Below the pieces are notes generated by a model, which worked only from the letters and a program-made list of their open reading frames with translations, ran no database searches and was not told the DNA's origin. Shown in pieces: positions 12,140 through 21,860 of a stretch of 64,000 bases of DNA (the first letter of the stretch is position 1; every line of letters starts with the position of its first letter). The stretch comes from Blattamonas nauphoetae (taxonomy: Eukaryota; Preaxostyla; Oxymonadida). The position numbers and the translations under genes were made by a program. Location of the stretch: positions 1 to 64,000 of the forward strand of contig JARBJD010000046.1 of the NCBI GenBank assembly GCA_033064195.1, read 5' to 3'.

Positions 12140-12569
12140 ATGTCGGAAACAGTTCAGTCGACTTTTCCTCCTCCTCCACCCTGGTATCGTCTTTACGGAA
12201 GCGAGTCAAGTCATCCCCCACCTCCTCCTGAGCCACCTGCAGTCGGAAGTAACTATTCGAGTTTTGGAGTGCAGTATACGGTTTATCAACTTTTGTTTCA
12301 TGATTCCTTTTGTATTACCTTTCTTTTAGCATGGTCAGCCTAATCTTTCACTCAAAGACTTTGGTGTCCCTGAACTGTTCACATCAACGAAACTCACTGG
12401 CATGACCTTTTCTTCTGTTTCAGTATTCTCTGTAGAGATTCCGGGCCAACTCAAGGAACTGAAAACTCTTTTAATCGCTCTGCATGTCAAGTTCATACAA
12501 CATTCACCGGATTCGCCAGAAATCGTTTTTTCTGCTCACTTTGTTACTCTTTTCATGAGTCCGAAGTGC
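12140..12569 (+). pseudogene. MED7: MED7-like Mediator subunit, 3' truncated
   Basis: The start at 12140 gives MSETVQSTFPPPPPWYRLYG, followed by a PPPPPEPP stretch and a YSSFG motif. This order is the N-terminal signature of Mediator subunit 7. A 49-bp intron at 12281-12329 (GTTTAT donor, TTTTAG acceptor) joins in frame to HGQPNLSLKDFGVPELF and then to QLKELKTLLIALHVKF, which matches the next conserved helical part. About 40 residues later the frame enters mariner-derived sequence and stops at 12569. The C-terminal helical half needed to pair with MED21 is therefore absent, leaving a product of about 125 residues against roughly 200-230 for the family. It is probably a relic cut by transposon insertion. 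A functional copy may exist elsewhere. Confidence 0.6.
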
Positions 12570-12838
12570 TCTTGAAGGTATTTTTTGATCGTTTGTTTTG
12601 CAAATCCCGTTTGATTTGACATTTGACGGAGAGACAATGTTCGATCAACGTCTGCAATTGACTGGAGTCTGTTTATGATACGGTTTTTGAACCTGGGAAG
12701 GTGTGGTCTCCCAGGCTCATATGAGAATTCGCCATTTTCGAGATCCGTAGATATTACGAATTGTTTGAATTCAGGGAGCATCAGGGCCGTGAAGAGTCGT
12801 GCACCATTCGAAATTTTTGGCAGGTGTCTTTCTACCAA
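12536..12838 (-). mobile_element. Mariner-type transposase N-terminal fragment
   Basis: On the minus strand a 100-residue frame carries a helix-turn-helix of mariner type, with SLRQMSNQTGFAKQTIKKYL followed by a FGLMKR-type linker. This is the DNA-binding half only. No catalytic domain follows on this side. The fragment sits directly on the broken 3' end of the MED7-like gene. A mariner C-terminal fragment in the same orientation lies at 14149-14385, but I cannot show that the two came from one insertion. Confidence 0.6.
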
Positions 12839-12993
12839 TCCAACAAGCTTCGATGAGTGTACGATCCCGGATGATTAAGTACGAGAAGCCATTTAAGGGC
12901 GAGATCAAGGTTCCCACTCCACGAGAAACCATTTTTTTGGAAATTTGCAAAACCATGAAGAGGACAACGGTACATGGTGAAATGAAGGTTATA

Positions 12994-13595
12994 GTGCTGT
13001 CACCAAAGCGCCGAAATTCAATAAACCGCTTAAAATCGAGATTTTTTCTGAGAAATGTTGTTTTGGTGAGAAAATAATTCTGCAAAAAATTTGGAGCTAA
13101 AGACCCATTATTCGCCGAGAAAACCCAATATTCGTCATTTTGGCTATTTCAAAAAAGTGTATTTTTGCAATATCTCAACAACCAGTGGATCAATTGTCTT
13201 GATTTTTCTTCCAGATTCTTTTTTTGATGATTTGAACATTTTGAAAAAAAATCGAAAAAAAATTATGGGTATCTGGAAAGATTCAAAAAAACCCATCTTT
13301 TCTCGAGAAAAAATTCTTAGACAAAAAAATGGTTTCTTTTTTGAGCATCTTTTGTCGAGATCGATACGAACAATATGCAATTTGTTTGGTGAAAAACGGA
13401 TGGCTGGTTGTGGAGATATGACGTCGAAAAGTTGAAAAAAAAGGTGTGTATCCTACTGTATGAGGCTACAGAGCCCAATAATGGGTCTTTAGCTCCAATT
13501 TTTTTTCAGGATTATTTTCTCACCAAAACTACATTTCCCAGAAAAAATCTCGATTTTAGGCGGTTTATTGAAAACCGGCGGTTTGGTGACAGCAC
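12994..13595. mobile_element. Mariner-type MITE, complete copy 1
   Basis: The element begins GTGCTGTCACCAAAGCG and ends with the reverse complement type TTTGGTGACAGCAC. It is flanked by TA on both sides (12992-12993 and 13596-13597), and its inverted repeats are about 120 bp long. There is no transposase; the interior is A+T-rich with runs of T and A. The core includes the words GATCGATACGAACAATATGC and ATGGCTGGTTGTGG, which are shared with the other copies in this window. Its insertion point splits the left arm of an older inverted repeat, which gives the relative age. Confidence 0.85.
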
Positions 13596-13597
13596 TA

Positions 13598-14062
13598 TTA
13601 AAACGACAACAGACTCGACGCGTCCAATCGTGAAGACACCACACGAATGTGAGTGAACAGCGCCAGTGCGTCTCTGCCTTTCCGTCTAGACGGCCGACGT
13701 TTCCCCGACGAAGAGCATCATTCGTTATGCTTTGCGTCTGGTTTTGTCAGGGACGACCTTATCCGCCTGAACGAACAGGAACTCCATGGCATCCTGCCAG
13801 CCTTCCTCCAGAAAGTTCGGAACAGTTTTCCGGATCGTGATCAGATCGGCTTTTCCAATGCGATAATACTCGCCCCTACCGACGATCATTTCGAAGTAGA
13901 CGGCACTTGTGTGGAAGCACTCGTCGAACAAGCCAGCCACAAACGGAATGAAGAACCCAGTCCTTTCGAGACGCCATTCCCACTTTGAGTGAACTACAGG
14001 TAGACAAATTTCAACTTGCCACTCAATTTTCTCGGTCAGCATCGGTCTGTTGTCGTTGTAAC
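13598..14062. other. Unassigned stretch with overlapping frames on both strands
   Basis: Two open frames overlap here. A plus-strand frame of about 110 residues (13653-13988) includes LNEQELHGILPAFLQKV. A minus-strand frame of about 105 residues (14042-13725) includes GEYYRIGKADLITIRKTVPN. Neither shows a family I know, and only one, if either, can be the coding strand. The position between arms of an inverted repeat suggests the interior of an old transposon. Confidence 0.35.
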
Positions 14063-14148
14063 CTTCATTTCACCATTTACCGTTGTCCTCTTCATGGTTT
14101 TGCAAATGTCCAAGAAAATGGTTTCTCGTGAAGTGGGAACCTTGATCT

Positions 14149-14385
14149 CGCCCTGAGAAGAAGTCTCCCCCAGCATCAATCACCTTCTGGCAGTGTTCCA
14201 TCATCTTTCTGAACACCGATCGGCCAATATCAGGTGTTTGTTGACGTAAAAATGCCATAATAGTCTGATTAACCTCTTCATCCGACTCCATGATCTGACC
14301 CTTAAGAAAAGATTTCATGTGTCCGAACAACCAGAAGTCATAAGGAGCAAAATCAGGACTCCAGGCATGATGTTCTTATTTGGAG
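14149..14385 (-). mobile_element. Mariner transposase C-terminal fragment
   Basis: The minus strand reads HHAWSPDFAPYDFWLFGHMK and continues through an ESDEEV segment to MMEHCQKVIDAGGDFF. This is the C-terminal signature of mariner transposases, including the SPDxAPxDF block with the third catalytic Asp. The upstream catalytic core is missing. The downstream side runs straight into the right arm of the 98-bp inverted repeat. This is a dead fragment. Confidence 0.8.
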
Positions 14386-14637
14386 AAGACCGATTGAGGG
14401 AGATAATCCTGATTCCAACTTATTGTAATGATGATTGGGGAAGAAGAGAGTCCATCAGTACTGCTTCATCAGACACAAATGAGTGGTGTGAGAAAAATGA
14501 ACATGATCTTGGGCCGATCTCTGTTTGTTCTGGTTTATGCAATATATGCTGAAGAATTTTGACAAAAAAACGGTATTACAACACAAAACACTTCATCAAA
14601 GAGAGAATAGAGTCCAACGAAGATCAAAGAGAAAAAA
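14386..14637. other. No gene seen between transposon fragments
   Basis: The stretch carries only short frames. It lies between a mariner C-terminal fragment and the second copy of the 97-bp dispersed repeat. It may be residual mariner sequence too decayed to read. Confidence 0.4.
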
Positions 14638-14734
14638 TGGGCCAAGACTCACAACATTCGACCTGATGTCGGGACAGATGATATTGAGATCTCTCCTGTC
14701 AAGTATTTGGACCTGAACGTCGAAGACGATGACT
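14638..14734 (+). repeat. ~97-bp segment, second copy of the dispersed direct repeat
   Basis: This copy matches 11574-11670 and keeps the frame AKTHNIRPDVGTDDIEISPV open. See the first copy. Upstream here the frame is preceded by a lysine-rich stretch that is not shared with the other copy. Confidence 0.6.
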
Positions 14735-14805
14735 GTCTGAATTGTACCAAATCGAAGAGAAATCATTCAAACTCAAAGTAAAATAAAATAAAACCGAATT
14801 GAAAT

Positions 14806-15040
14806 CTTCACAACTTGAGAACCGATTTTAATGAGATTTTGCGAAGAATGATTCTTTTCGTGAAAAGAATTTGTTGAATGAAATTGTAAAAAAAAGTTGG
14901 GGATTTGGGAATTTGAAAAAAAAAGTATTTGTCTTGACAAAAAAGTTTTAAGGAAAAAATGGATTTCTTTTTTGAGTCTTTTTTCGATATATTTCCGAAA
15001 ACTGTTTTTTTCTGGTTCAAAACGGATTTCTGGTTGTCTA
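14806..15040 (-). mobile_element. MITE fragment (core), interrupted by a second copy
   Basis: Read on the minus strand, this carries the family core: AAACGGATTTCTGGTTG at one side and ATTAAAATCGGTTCTCAAG at the other. Terminal repeats are missing. The complete copy at 15043-15632 is inserted at its right edge, so this fragment is older. Confidence 0.55.
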
Positions 15041-15042
15041 TA

Positions 15043-15632
15043 GTGGCGTCACCAATTTGTTCCATGTCAACAATTCGTGTTTTTTCTGGAAAAAGCACTT
15101 TCTATTAAACTAAGAAAAGAACAAAATAGTTGAATTTTCCTCTCACGCCATCCCGAGAAAACCTCAAAATACGTTATCCAGTGAAACTACACACATTTTC
15201 CAAACTTTCGACGATCATTTTTCCATAACCAGAAATCCGTTTGAGACCGAAGAAAAAGCATTATTTTCGTAAACATATCGATAAAAGATGCTCAAAACAA
15301 TAATTGTTTTTTCCCATGAAATTTTTCTGGGCGAAAAACAGCCTTTTTTCATATCTTCCCAGATACCCATTTTTTTAAATCCAATTTTTTTGCAAAATAC
15401 TCATTTCAGCAAACAAACGTGTCTGTGGAAAGTGTCATCAAAATCGGTTCACAGGTTGTGAAGTTATGACGAGAACACATGAAAAAAGTGGTTGAAAAGA
15501 GCTATTGTGAGGATATTTTGGGATCCAGTGGAAGGAAAATTCTAAAATTTTAGTTTTTTCTTAGTTTGACCAAAAGTGATAATTCCAGAAAAAAGCACTA
15601 ATTGTTGACATGGAACTATTTGGTGACGCCAC
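15043..15632. mobile_element. Mariner-type MITE, complete copy 2
   Basis: The ends are GTGGCGTCACCAATTTG on the left and TATTTGGTGACGCCAC on the right, flanked by TA at 15041-15042 and 15633-15634. The length is 590 bp. The interior carries ATCAAAATCGGTTCACAGG and the CATTTTTCCATAACC core shared with the other copies. There is no coding capacity. It is nested in an older relative. Confidence 0.85.
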
Positions 15633-15634
15633 TA

Positions 15635-16016
15635 TTAACTGAAAGAAGGATGATGCAACACAACATGGGAATCCACAGAATGATGTAACTCAACATCGCG
15701 TCCTATACAGGGAAATTGCTCCTCATCAAAACTAATTCTTCGGCACCATTTCATCCAATTTCATTCCCACTCTTTCCCTCATTTCACATCTTTCTGACTT
15801 TACTATTTTCTTTTCCAACCAACTTCTAACTATTGCTGGCCCCATCATGTGAAAAATCACTGTGTCGAGATCTATACGATAACAATGCATTTTATTTGAT
15901 TCAAAACGGATGGCTGGTTGTGGAGAAATGAGGAAAAAAGTATCATGAAATGTGAAACTTGTCGTTGAATTAGATTCGATGCGAGGAATAATGCAAAAAT
16001 AACGTCACTTATGATA
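15635..16016. other. No gene; contains a short MITE core fragment near 15868-15935
   Basis: The only recognisable piece is GATCTATACGATAACAATGC followed by ATGGCTGGTTGTGG, a reversed core of the MITE family. The remainder shows no coding frame or terminal repeats. Confidence 0.5.
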
Positions 16017-16455
16017 GTGGTGACACCAAACCGTCCGGTGTCACCAATCCGGCCTTTTTTCTGTGAGGGACCATTTTGGTCAAACTTAGAAAACAATCAC
16101 ATTTTAGATGTATTCTCCCACGTGATCCCGAGAAATCCTCAACATACGTTTAACGTTACGAATGGATACGTTTTTTCGACATTTTTGACCTTATTTCTCC
16201 ACAACCAGCTCCCCGTTTTAAGTCCAATAAAATGCATTATAGTCGGAGAGATCTCGACAGAAGATGTTCAACAAATACATGGTTTTTTCTTAGAATTTTT
16301 GGTCTAGAAAAATATGTGTTTTTGTTGCTTTTTTCAGTTCCACAGAATTTTGTCTCCAATTTTTTGAAAAAAGTTCGTTTCACTAAAAAAAAATGTTTCA
16401 ATACAAAAATTTCATCGAAATCGGTTCATGGGTTGTGAAGCTATTGCCGAAACGC
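16017..16455. mobile_element. Mariner-type MITE, right-truncated copy
   Basis: The left end GTGGTGACACCAAACCGTCC sits beside a TA (16015-16016), and the first ~440 bp track the copy at 27467-28059 closely. Shared blocks include CACCAATCCGGCC and ATCGAAATCGGTTCATGG. The right ~150 bp and the right terminal repeat are missing. Confidence 0.75.
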
Positions 16456-17910
16456 AAGTAGTGGAATGGATGAGTGTGCTTCTCATAGTTTATTCACACT
16501 TCACCCGATCCTCTTTCCCCGGCACTTTTTCACAATGTCTGGTCGTCTTAACAGCCCCCCTGCTCAAGAGCAGGGGGGGCTGCGAAGACTATAAGAGAAT
16601 TATCAAAAGAAACATGGAAAAAAGGCTCTTTGTGAAGCGAAAATACAAAAGTGTCACTGTCATGATCAAATGGGCACTAAAGCTAACTCATACCCCATCT
16701 CGCCTGTTTTTCATCTCCTGAATCGTTTTTGAATGTGCATTCGGCAGATTGAGAAACGAGATCCTGACCCAAATTTTAACTCACAAACACTTTATTACCA
16801 AGTGAATTGAAAATAAATTTTTCTTTCTGGTTTGATCTTGATTGAATTCTTCAAAAGTTGGTAAATTGTTTGGCAATGGTGTTTGAAATGATGAAACAAT
16901 GGTGAAAGGAAATATTCAATGTGTTATTTTCATATATAGGTGTTTCTGAATGATCTCTTGCTCCGCTTTGTCACACACAAGATCGATGTTCTCCTCCGCC
17001 ACTGCTCCGCCACGTCAATTTGCACGATGTTCCCAGCGATGAATAGGTCAATGGAACGAACTAGAGTGACGATGTTGTCAATTCTCCCGTAGCGATGGTG
17101 AAGATTATCTTATTTCCGTTTGAAGTCCATGCTCGTCTTCATCTGAGTTGGTACAGTGGGTGAGCAGCGACGATGCCAGCGCTGACCGCGACACGTCCGA
17201 ACTGCTGTTCTGTTCATCGAAGCTCGTGAGTCGAAGCGAAAGTGTCCTGAGGCAGGAGAGAGAAGAATAGTGTGGAAGATAAGATGAAGGGACAGAGAAG
17301 AGGGAAGTGAACGAGATGGAATGAGAGAAGAATAGTGGAGAGGGAGTATGCACAGACTTTGAAGACTCCGGATCGGCAATCCCAGCAGCTGAATCCGCCA
17401 AGTGCTACTGCCATCCCTGTTGGCGTAATTTTCTTCGAAAGTGACGCAAGGAAAGGGAAGAGAGAAACGAGCTGACAGTCTGAGGAAGAAGACAAAATAG
17501 AGAGATGAGAGCATAGAGATCACAGGACATGGAATGACAGAAACAGATAGAGGGCGTGAAGAAAGAGGAGGAACGAGAGAAGAAACAAACGGCGACATTC
17601 ACGGCTTCGCTTTGAGTGAACTCCATCTCCACGACACGAGCACGATGTGTAGGTGACAGACTTCGATTCTGTCCCTATCTCCACTTTCTGGTCGTTTCCA
17701 ACTGACAACGTCAGAACGCAAGCTGTCTCTGGTTTCGATGATGATGATGTCAAGTCGACGAGAGAAGAGTGCGATGTATCAACGATGGAAAGAGATCCGC
17801 TTTTTCGAATGTCAACAACTCCATCTCCAGCTGCCTTCCATCCACTGCGGCAAATGATCCAATAGCTATGTGAAATCTTTGTTTCGACGCGGAAGGATGA
17901 TTGTTCGAAA
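16456..17910. other. Long stretch without a recognisable gene
   Basis: I see no gene. A strong hairpin (CAGCCCCCCTGCTC, loop AA, then its complement with one bulged G) lies at 16552-16582. Between 17260 and 17620 the top strand is rich in A and G, which produces long serine-rich shadow frames on the other strand. These have no motif, and codon choice there only mirrors the base skew. Confidence 0.5.
16552..16582. repeat. GC-rich hairpin
   Basis: The arms CAGCCCCCCTGCTC and GAGCAGGGGGGGCTG pair over 14 bases with a single extra G and a two-base loop. There is no T-run directly after it. It may be a hairpin tip of a lost foldback element, or a replication-prone artefact. The function is unknown. 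Confidence 0.6.
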
Positions 17911-17912
17911 TA

Positions 17913-18688
17913 CAGTCTGAATAGTTCAAAGTCGAACAGAAATAATTCAAAGTCGAAGTAAATAATTCAAAGTCGAAGGACCTAATTTTTGGACCAATTT
18001 ATTCAAGTGAACCTCTTAATCCACTCTTTCGTGATCACAAAAACAGAATCAATGATCATGGTACTGGCTAGTCAAATATCGTCCGACACCATTCATCACT
18101 TTCTCGGCTATAGTTCACATTTTTGAGCTCATTTCACAGTAATTCTTCGTCCAAGCCCAGAAAAACCAACAAATCAGATCCTCCAGAAGTAGAACAAGGC
18201 CAAAAGTTTCCCTAACTAGTCACACCGATGACTCCTTCCGGCCTCTCAAACGTCAGTTCAATCCTTTCAACCTTTTGTGTGTCACAAGCTGTTTTTTCTC
18301 AGACCAATGTAGTGACTTTTTTCATCTAAAAAGCTAAAAATCCCTTCATATGGCATGAGTGCATTGTTTTCAATCCTGACATACATGTTCACCCGATAAA
18401 GCACATTGGTACAAAAAGTTCACAGCAGATGTAGTGTATAATGTGCTGATTTCGGAAGCTAAAGACAAAAAATCTGAATTGCGACTTTGAATTATTTCAC
18501 TTCGACTTTGAATTATTTCATTTCGACTTTGAATTATTTTCTTCGACTTTGAATTATTTCATTTCGACTTTGAATTATTTTCTTCGACTTTGAATTATTT
18601 CATTTCGACTTTGAATTATTTTCTTCGACTTTGAATTATTTTCTTCGACTTTGAATTTTTTATGTTCGACTTTGAACTATTCAGACTG
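17913..18688. mobile_element. Tc1-type foldback element, copy 1, with 20-bp tandem end repeats
   Basis: The ends are CAGTCTGAATAGTTCAAAGT and its exact reverse complement, flanked by TA (17911-17912 and 18689-18690). Starting with CAGT at a TA is typical of Tc1-like elements. Inside the right end lies an array of about ten units of TTCGACTTTGAATTATTTC (18482-18680); the left end has about three reversed units. There is no transposase. The unique interior is shared, inverted, with copy 2. Confidence 0.8.
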
Positions 18689-18782
18689 TACGTCCATCAG
18701 AGGAAAATATGCCAGATCACTTTCATTGGTCACACTTTCGAGGGTATTGTTGTTTTAAAGGAGGTAGAGGGAATGGACAATA

Positions 18783-19416
18783 CAGACAGAATAATTCAAA
18801 GTCGAAATGAAATAATTCAAAGTCGAAGTGAAATAATTCAAAGTCGAAAAACAGATTTTTTTCCTGTAGCTTCCATATGCACCACACAATTCACTCTATT
18901 CTCCTGTAACCTTTTTGTACCAATGTGCTTTATCTGGTGAATAAGTTTTTCAGGATTGACAGGAATGCATTCATGCTTTCTGAAGTGATTTTGAGCTTTT
19001 TAGATGAAAAAAGTCACTACATTGGTCTGAGAAAAAACAGCTTGTGACACACAAAAGGTTGAAAGGATTGAACTGACGTTTGAGAGGCCGGAAGGAGTCA
19101 TCGGTGTGACTAGTTAGGGAAACTTTTGGCCTTGTTCTACTTCTGGAGGATCTGATTTGTTGGTTTTTCTGGGCTTGGACGAAGAATTACTGTGAAATGA
19201 GCTCAAAAATGTGAACTATAGCCGAGAAAGTGATGAATGGTGTCTGATAATACTTGACTAGCCAGTATCATGATAATTGAGTCAGGTTTTGTGAGCATGA
19301 AAGAGTGGTGTGTGAGGTTCACGAGAACAAATTGTTCGAAAAAATTGGTCCTTCGACTTTGAATTATTTCACTTCGACTTTGAATTATTTAATTCGACTT
19401 TGAACTATTCAGACTG
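18783..19416. mobile_element. Tc1-type foldback element, copy 2, inverted relative to copy 1
   Basis: The left end is CAGACAGAATAATTCAAAGT and the right end is the reverse complement of CAGTCTGAATAGTTCAAAGT, each beside TA (18781-18782 and 19417-19418). The interior from about 18905 to 19345 is the reverse complement of 17977-18420, with small differences such as a short deletion. Both copies carry the same 20-bp tandem units at their ends. Together the two copies form a palindrome of about 1.5 kb. Confidence 0.8.
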
Positions 19417-19419
19417 TAA

Positions 19420-19632
19420 ATGAATGCAACACAAATCAATTACCAAAGACGTCGAACGAATGCAAAGCAAGCGTTGATCGAGTCGATGAAAGAGGAGAAT
19501 TGTGAACTCGTTTCTGATTACATTCACGGGTCACAACCGGTCATTTATGTCTTCGAAGGTGTTGACTGGAGAGAAATGCATAACATTAATACTCCAGCAA
19601 GAGATCAACAAGGAATTCATTATACTCTTTGA
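19420..19632 (+). CDS. Small unknown protein
   Basis: This 70-residue frame starts with ATG just after the Tc1-type element and is rich in charged residues, with an RRRTNAKQALIESMKE helix near the start. I do not recognise it. It may be a remnant whose upstream part was displaced by the transposon. Its AT-rich composition is like the Polinton-like block, which leaves open that it came from such an element. I assign no function. Confidence 0.3.
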   Translation: MNATQINYQRRRTNAKQALIESMKEENCELVSDYIHGSQPVIYVFEGVDWREMHNINTPARDQQGIHYTL

Positions 19633-19725
19633 TTATTTTTCCATTGATAGTTTCTGAAGTGTTCATTTCAACTGATTCACCTGAACTGTCTTTGAACCAG
19701 ATCTTCACAATTGATTGTCGAGTGC

Positions 19726-19995
19726 TTAATTCCCACTTCGTACGTTTCGAAATTTGTTCGTTACAGAAAGCACATATGAATCAGTCCATGCATCTGTCTG
19801 AATCCAGTCAGCATGAATGGTGAAATTCTGAGGAATATCTTTGGAGAGAATCGTTGATACATCATCACTTTCCTCTTTCACGTGAATAAGTTTGCAGTCA
19901 AGAAAGTAGATGTATTTTTGTTTTCGAGAATTGGTAAAATCTGGAGGGAGTTGAGCAGTTTGAGAATTCTGAATTGAGAAGTATCGTTTAACCAT
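19726..19995 (-). CDS. Small unknown protein of a compact minus-strand pair
   Basis: The 89-residue frame starts MVKRYFSIQNSQTAQLPPDF and contains IPQNFTIHADWIQTDAWTDS, a coherent-looking alternation of hydrophobic and acidic residues. It starts 41 bases after the stop of the next minus-strand frame (20383-20036), which is compact for host DNA here. Such packing and the AT-rich codon choice resemble genes of Polinton-like elements. I cannot place it in a named family and do not assign a role. Confidence 0.35.
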   Translation of the reverse strand: MVKRYFSIQNSQTAQLPPDFTNSRKQKYIYFLDCKLIHVKEESDDVSTILSKDIPQNFTIHADWIQTDAWTDSYVLSVTNKFRNVRSGN

Positions 19996-20035
19996 TTGTG
20001 TTTTCTACAAAAATAAAATATAATATTTGTTCTAT

Positions 20036-20383
20036 TCAATAACCTCTCTTCACTTCTTCATACGCTTCTTGGAGTCGACGATCAATGACATATCGCACTC
20101 GCGGTTGTCCATTTTCAATCCAGAACAACCAGTACGTAGCTTGATGTAATGCCAAAATTGGTGGAGGAGGACCTTCTGGAGTTGATGTGAAATAGGGATC
20201 CAGAGCACCCTGATTAATTGGTGTTTCTCTGAAGACAATGTTGACTGATTCAGTTGTCGAAATACCTTCCTCTCCACCAGCGATTTCACTTCGATCTGTT
20301 GGAACCATAAATGGGTCGTTCCCACTCAGAATCGACACCCCATTTTTATTGGATTTATTTACTCCTTTTTTCAAAATCAACAT
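20036..20383 (-). CDS. Unknown 115-residue protein, proline-rich middle
   Basis: The frame begins MLILKKGVNKSNKNG, has a PEGPPPPILALHQATYWLFW segment near residue 70, and ends with a basic amphipathic helix (RRLQEAYEEVKRGY). It is the upstream partner of the 19995-19726 frame. There is no signal peptide or clear membrane helix. It may derive from a virus-like element, judged by context and composition only. Confidence 0.35.
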   Translation of the reverse strand: MLILKKGVNKSNKNGVSILSGNDPFMVPTDRSEIAGGEEGISTTESVNIVFRETPINQGALDPYFTSTPEGPPPPILALHQATYWLFWIENGQPRVRYVIDRRLQEAYEEVKRGY

Positions 20384-21860
20384 AAAAATTGGGGCAAAAC
20401 CTTATTTGAGTTGTATTTCTCCGATTCTGAAGAAAAGTGCGGCAATGGGTTGATCACACCGATGGAGTTGATTTCACGAGTTCAGGAAACAATGGTCACT
20501 ATAAGGTACATAGCTCAAATTACGAGGTAAAATGGAAGAGATGCCGATGGCTCAATGATGAGAAATTAAAGGACAGATACAGCGGAAAGTGTAAAACTGC
20601 AAGGACGAGATGAGATGGCACTGAAGTTCAAACATGGTTTATTCTCTTCTTTGGGGAGTATGCTAGTGTTCTTTTAGACGCTCACAACCAAAACGGCCTT
20701 ATTGGTTTGTTTGTGAGACATTGGTCCACTTGGGGGATTGATCGGATCTCAATTATTAAGACAAGGTTCACTTGCCTAATTGGAATTTCACGAACAAATT
20801 TGGAGACAAAACAGAGAAATGTGGAATCATTATTAAAATGGAACGATGAACGGAGAAAAGAGTGAAAAGTGAATTGTGACAATCCACAGCGGCCCGGCTC
20901 TTTCGAATTGATTGAAAATCAGAAACCGACAAATGTGAATCGGTATCTTAATCACAAATCTCGTCATGTTTTTCTTCTTCCTTCAAGTTTAAGAGTGAGA
21001 GATTGTTGCATTCTTGCTCGAGTTGCACATCTTGCTTGAACAATGGAGTTTGAGCATTTTCCGACTGAGACATCTCAGAAAAGGTCTGGTTGGGTCAGAA
21101 ATCAGAGTTGGAAGAATAATGGATGAAAGGAAGGAGACATTCATTGCTTTCAAAGACTCACAGAAATCACTTCCATTTCGCAGGCGGTGATCCTCCAAAT
21201 TTTCGTATCCGACCGAATTTCTGCATTCAACAGAATACATCTTGATCTTTGTCTGTGAATACACAATTTCAGCGAAAGTGGACGGAATGAGAGAAAGCAG
21301 TGCAAGAGAACGGCGAGATATCATCATACAGTCTGAAATAGTTGAGTAAAATGGAGGACACACAGTATATTTGTGGATATTTGCATGGTTTCATCGAAGT
21401 GCAATTTGACAAATGGTTTCGAAAAGAGTCGTTTTCACTGAAGATTGACTGCTATACTTGTATTTTGGGAGAGTGTTGCCAAAAATGTCGGAAGATTTAG
21501 AGACTGTACAAAAGAAAGCTGAATAAAAATACAATATACACCGTTGATGTGCAGAAAAGTTTCATCTGTCGTATCAAGTTGAAATACTTTTTAGATGTGA
21601 TCAGAAACGCATTTTGAAGTACGAAAGGACAAATGATGCATGCGGTGATAATGACAGTCGGATGGGCTCGATGGATGGAGAAAGAGAAGACGATCATCCC
21701 ATGTTGTTTGTTTTTCTCGACACTTCGCCACGATTGTTACTCTGCGTCTATTTTAGGAAAACTACAGATGAATCCAAAGTGGATAATGAATCAGATTCAA
21801 GATAATTATTCTTCCGTTAGACTTGCAGTTTTGCATCTTCCGCTGTAATGTTAACAAGTT
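20384..21860. other. No gene firmly seen
   Basis: The longest frame (minus, 21363-20989, about 124 residues) lacks known motifs and may be chance or an exon fragment. I see no terminal repeats or RNA genes. The adjoining minus-strand decayed gene may have its 3' end near 21860. Confidence 0.4.

Larger units (their letters stand above)
12896..14158. repeat. ~98-bp inverted repeat, arms 12896-12993 and 14063-14158
   Basis: The left arm, AGGGCGAGATCAAGGTTCCC onward, reappears as the reverse complement at 14158-14063 with only about five differences. The left arm is cut at a TA by a complete MITE (12994-13595). The right arm shows the uninterrupted continuation, GAAGGTTACAACGACAACAG. The pair could be terminal repeats of an older element of about 1.26 kb, or two opposed copies of a duplicated sequence. 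Matching target duplications were not found outside the arms. Confidence 0.6.

Noticed and set aside
13653-14042. A gene on either strand between the 98-bp repeat arms
   Set aside because: The two overlapping frames are of similar length and neither has a recognisable family, so no strand can be chosen.
17105-17753. Overlapping minus-strand serine-rich frames
   Set aside because: They follow from A/G-rich sequence on the top strand. No frame has a motif or stands out from the others.
18482-18690. Regular 20-bp repeats resembling a CRISPR array
   Set aside because: The units are directly tandem without unique spacers and lie inside a Tc1-type element in a eukaryotic setting.
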